Positions 61,542 through 64,000 of a stretch of DNA of 64,000 nt are shown here, in pieces (positions within the stretch are counted from its first letter, which is position 1; the number at the start of each line of letters is the position of its first letter). A program made the position numbers and the translations under genes. Source of the stretch: Pseudolysinimonas_A sp039912695 (GTDB lineage Bacteria; Actinomycetota; Actinomycetes; Actinomycetales; Microbacteriaceae); NCBI RefSeq assembly GCF_039912695.1, contig NZ_JBDSPJ010000013.1, positions 62,001 to 126,000 of the forward strand. The letters run 5' to 3'. The notes beneath the pieces were generated by a model, which was not told the origin of the DNA, did no database searches, and was given only the letters and a program-made list of their open reading frames with translations.

Positions 61542-61778
61542 ATGGACATTGACAACGTGGACATCGACGACATCCCGAATGACGACGGCACCGACGACGG
61601 CACGGCGGGGCTGCGCTCCGACGGCGGAACCACCGAGGCCGAGCGCCTCGCGAATCGCGGCTCGGGAGTCAGCGTTCCGCAACCCGACCCGACCGGCGCA
61701 GGCGGGGTTATCCCGCAACCCGAAGTGCCACTCCCCGACGGCGAGATGTATCCCGAAGAGCACGAAAAGGACAAGTAA
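61542..61778 (+). CDS. Small acidic protein, first of three
   Basis: A 78-residue Asp/Gly/Pro-rich protein that starts MDIDNVDIDDIPNDDGTDDG and ends LPDGEMYPEEHEKDK. No fold is visible; it is probably disordered. TTGAAT lies six bases before the ATG. Its stop is directly followed by the ATG of the next small gene, so they form a two-gene operon. Function unknown. Confidence 0.6.
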   Translation: MDIDNVDIDDIPNDDGTDDGTAGLRSDGGTTEAERLANRGSGVSVPQPDPTGAGGVIPQPEVPLPDGEMYPEEHEKDK

Positions 61779-62006
61779 ATGGATGACATGACGCCCGGCG
61801 ATCTGCCCAACCGGCTCGGAGACGACGACTCCGACAAGGCGACCCACCCCGAAACGCCCGGCGACCCCGAAGAGACCGACCCCGTGCTCACCGACGACTT
61901 CGACAAGTTGATCAGCGATGACTTCAAGAAGATGGCTGGCATCGAGCAGGGCGACCCGCCGGAGAGCGGTCCGGGCGGCAACCCGTTCCTGCAGCAGAAC
62001 CTCTAG
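61779..62006 (+). CDS. Small acidic protein, second of three
   Basis: A 75-residue acidic protein starting MDDMTPGDLPNRLGDDDSD, with a possible helix LTDDFDKLISDDFKKMAG and a Gly/Pro end GPGGNPFLQQNL. It follows the previous gene with no gap (TAA then ATG). Compositional likeness to its neighbours suggests a related role. Function unknown. Confidence 0.6.
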   Translation: MDDMTPGDLPNRLGDDDSDKATHPETPGDPEETDPVLTDDFDKLISDDFKKMAGIEQGDPPESGPGGNPFLQQNL

Positions 62007-62100
62007 ACAGCCACGGTCTCGCTAGCAAGGCATCGCTAGCTCGAATCCGCCCCTCTGGCAAGCCCTCGACGGCCCGTCGCGTCCGGCGTGAAATAAGTGC

Positions 62101-62385
62101 ATGGCTGACAACGAGAACATGACCCCGGATGCCGAAGACCAGAAGCGCATCAATGACCAGCGCCGAGCGGATGACGCCAACGAGCCGAGCGGACGACACC
62201 TGCCGGTGATGCCGGCCGACACGATGAGCCCGCGCGGCATCGACGTTGACGACGTGGTCGACGACGAGGGCAACGACGACTGGATGGCGGATCGCAAGGG
62301 CGTCGTTCCCGATGCCGACATCGTCATCCCGGAAGCCGACGAAGAAGCCGAAGAGCCGGTCAGAGATCGAGACCTTCCGAAATAA
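62101..62385 (+). CDS. Small acidic protein, third of three
   Basis: A 94-residue acidic protein: MADNENMTPDAEDQKRIND, then SGRHLPVMPADTMSPRGIDVDD and an Asp/Glu-rich tail. The 94-bp gap before it holds two GCTAGC sites and no gene. Its last 26 bp overlap the 3' end of the convergent MazF-like gene. Probably disordered; function unknown. Confidence 0.55.
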   Translation: MADNENMTPDAEDQKRINDQRRADDANEPSGRHLPVMPADTMSPRGIDVDDVVDDEGNDDWMADRKGVVPDADIVIPEADEEAEEPVRDRDLPK

Positions 62386-62695
62386 AGAGGCGCAGCGCGA
62401 ACAGCGTTGCGTCATCGACCGACCCGGTCTGACGCAGAACGCGTTGGCGTGAGGTGCTTCTCAGCTGCTCCGTCATCCCCCAGGTTTGCTCAGCAAGCCC
62501 GGTCTGGCCTCGCAGCGCGACGTGATTGGGCCATCCGCGATCGCGGGTGGTCGCGGGGATGAGATGCACGAGCGAGTCGACGGATGTCAGGAACCTGACT
62601 GACGAGACGACTACGGCTGGTCGAATTCCAGCCCGTTCAGGTCCGCGACCCTCTCCGAAATCTGCCCAGACCACCGCTCCCGGAAAGTACTCCAC
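62360..62695 (-). CDS. MazF/PemK-like toxin
   Basis: A 111-residue protein with the MazF/PemK SH3-like fold pattern: PGAVVWADFG, RAGIRPAVVVSS, SLVHLIPATTRDRGWPNHVAL and EQTWGMTEQLRSTSRQRV, where the Arg and Thr residues form the RNase site. The GTG start is directly after the stop of the antitoxin gene (TAG-GTG), indicating a toxin-antitoxin operon. It probably cleaves mRNA. Confidence 0.87.
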   Translation of the reverse strand: MEYFPGAVVWADFGEGRGPERAGIRPAVVVSSVRFLTSVDSLVHLIPATTRDRGWPNHVALRGQTGLAEQTWGMTEQLRSTSRQRVLRQTGSVDDATLFALRLFISEGLDL

Positions 62696-62926
62696 CTACT
62701 GAGGGTCGTACTCAGCGAGGTCGGCATCGGAGGCCTCATCGAAGGCCCGTGTCTCCTCGTGGTATTCGGCCCACTGTGCAGGAGTCGTGTTGCGCATCGC
62801 AACCCGAACGGCTTCCCACCGCTCCTCACGCTCGCGCGCGGCAATCAACTTCTCGATCACTTGCCCAACGGTGAGGCGGGTATACCAGCTAGCGCCCTCG
62901 GCCTCCACCGCCGCCGCCGCCACCAC
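62696..62926 (-). CDS. Putative antitoxin of the MazF-like toxin
   Basis: A protein of up to 76 residues with YTRLTVGQVIEKLIAARE and a C-terminal acidic helix EEYHEETRAFDEASDADLAE-like region. It has the size and position of an antitoxin but no clear DNA-binding motif. The start is uncertain: GTG codons at 62926, 62923 and 62908 lie inside the Gly-rich 3' end of the DUF2207 gene on the same strand, and 62908 gives the most natural N-terminus. Translation may be coupled to that gene. Confidence 0.6.
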   Translation of the reverse strand: MVAAAAVEAEGASWYTRLTVGQVIEKLIAAREREERWEAVRVAMRNTTPAQWAEYHEETRAFDEASDADLAEYDPQ

Positions 62927-64000
62927 CCGAGAACCCGCCCCCGTGCGAGCCGCCCGAGAACGACGACCCTGACGAGCCGCTCCAGCCGCTGCTCGAGCCG
63001 CCCGTCCCCCAGCCGCCCTTCCAGAAGTTGTCGCTCGAGGCGAGGCTCTGCGCGACGATCGGCTTCGGCACTTGGGGGGTGCGCAGCCGCAGGTTTTGGA
63101 TGGTCGAGTTCAGCTGCCATCCGGAGAACTGCGACGAACCCGACCACCATTCGACCGGAACATTCGCCGCGGCCGCGCGCACGCTGAGCTCGTTCGACCA
63201 CTTGTCTTCGACGCCAAAGATCACCGCATACGGCAGCAGTCGTTCGTAGAACTTCACCATCTGCGTGGTGTCGTCGACGTTGATCCGTTCGGCACCCTCC
63301 GGGCTCTGCAGCATCCTGATGCGGTCCTCCTCAGCGAGGTGCAGATACTCCTTCAGGCCGAGCAGCTGATCGTTGAGTTCGTGGCCTCTCGGGGTAAGCA
63401 GGGCGATCGTCGCACGATGAGCCCAGACCGAGCCCAACGAGAAGACGGCGAACCCGAGACCAATCCACGAGAACCCCAGGTCGTCATTCACCAACCGCCG
63501 CAGGGTGTCGATGCCGGCCGCGAGAGTCGCCAGCAAGGTGATCACGAACAGCACCACCCAGAGCGCCGTCGGCCGGCTACCACCCTGGATGCCGGCGCCC
63601 GTGAGCTGAGCCTTGACTGACTTGTAGACGGGCTCGATCTTCGAGCCGAGCGTGGTGTTGGTGCCGCCAAGGGTGATCCGGATGCCGGGCGCCGGTTGCG
63701 CCCCGAACATCGCGGTCACCAATTGGGTCTCAATCGCGTCGAGCCCGGTCGCGTCGAGCAGCTCGACGGCGAACGGCACGCCCTTCTCTTTGTTGTCGAG
63801 CAGTCGCACCTTTCGGCGCACGGCGAGGCTGATGATCTGCGCCGCGAACGCCCGAGTCGGTTCACCAACGAGGTAGGCCGCGACCATTACGTTGAGGTCT
63901 TTCGGCGGGGTGTACTGGGCGATGATCGTGCCGCTCGGGCCGAACTTGCCCGGACCGCCGGCGCCGCGAGTTGCCGACGCGATCAGCCGAGAGACGATGG
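62889..64000 (-). CDS. DUF2207 membrane protein, 5' end outside the window
   Basis: The frame is open to the right edge, so only the C-terminal 370 codons or so are present. The sequence GTIIAQYTPPKDLNVMVAAYLVG and the AAQIISLAVRRKVRLLDN winged-helix-like part are typical of DUF2207. Two membrane helices (around SRPTALWVVLFVITLLATLAAG and the FSWIGLGFAVFSLGS stretch) are followed by KEYLHLAEEDRIRMLQSPEG and a final Ser/Gly tail. Function unknown. An internal ATG exists but the homology continues upstream of it. Confidence 0.85.
   Translation of the reverse strand, partial: IVSRLIASATRGAGGPGKFGPSGTIIAQYTPPKDLNVMVAAYLVGEPTRAFAAQIISLAVRRKVRLLDNKEKGVPFAVELLDATGLDAIETQLVTAMFGAQPAPGIRITLGGTNTTLGSKIEPVYKSVKAQLTGAGIQGGSRPTALWVVLFVITLLATLAAGIDTLRRLVNDDLGFSWIGLGFAVFSLGSVWAHRATIALLTPRGHELNDQLLGLKEYLHLAEEDRIRMLQSPEGAERINVDDTTQMVKFYERLLPYAVIFGVEDKWSNELSVRAAAANVPVEWWSGSSQFSGWQLNSTIQNLRLRTPQVPKPIVAQSLASSDNFWKGGWGTGGSSSGWSGSSGSSFSGGSHGGGFSGGGGGGGGGRGR

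Overview
The window is a high-GC actinobacterial chromosome segment, most probably from the family Microbacteriaceae. The reasons are gene content (DUF222/HNH endonuclease, DUF2510 proteins, DUF5302, DUF6328, a MarP-like protease, Ku plus three-domain LigD) and frequent GTG/TTG starts. A recurrent promoter layout, TANNNT followed by 6-7 nt and then the start codon, points to abundant leaderless transcription. A secreted ice-binding (DUF3494) protein with a sortase-like LAxTG tail suggests a cold-living strain. The genus cannot be fixed from the sequence alone. No rRNA, tRNA, CRISPR array or recognisable transposase was seen.

Layout. 1-9.5 kb: housekeeping, with PNPase (pnp), dodecin, thioredoxin, a CASTOR/POLLUX-type channel, an MFS exporter and rpsO; here pnp and rpsO are split by about 5.8 kb. 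9.6-15.4 kb: PadR regulator, MarP-like protease, PrsW-like intramembrane protease and membrane proteins. 16-26 kb: FAD-linked oxidase, Ada/AlkA glycosylase, glycosyltransferase, hydrolase, a molybdopterin oxidoreductase/flavin reductase pair, and the divergent NHEJ pair ku/ligD. 26-36.6 kb: CPBP-like protease, aspartase, Pit phosphate transporter with a small partner, a Ski2-like helicase, two DUF2510 paralogues and a histidine phosphatase. 36.6-39 kb: a convergent, 3'-overlapping N6-adenine methylase and PD-(D/E)XK nuclease, read as a type II R-M pair. 39-49 kb: ice-binding protein with a structured upstream region, a solitary DNA methyltransferase, cupin, DUF222/HNH protein, YaeQ, and an alpha-galactoside uptake/hydrolysis pair.

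49-63 kb is the accessory part: the MntA/HepT toxin-antitoxin pair, ADP-ribosylglycohydrolase, gene remnants (NERD, DUF1643), then a visibly less GC-rich five-gene island at 51.6-57.0 kb. The island encodes a beta-class DNA methyltransferase, a BglII/BstYI-like endonuclease, a ParB-like protein, an SNF2-type helicase and a DUF3883 PD-(D/E)XK-like protein, all on one strand with overlaps or tiny gaps. It is followed by an AbrB/PIN toxin-antitoxin pair, a large TM0106-type nuclease-helicase, three small acidic proteins, a MazF-like toxin pair and a DUF2207 membrane protein cut by the right edge.

The best candidate for an undescribed system is the 51.6-57.0 kb island. It looks like a type II restriction-modification core fused transcriptionally to a ParB/SNF2/DUF3883 module. 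The restriction-like enzyme lacks the usual catalytic Glu of its family, so the accessory module may carry or redirect the effector activity (inference).
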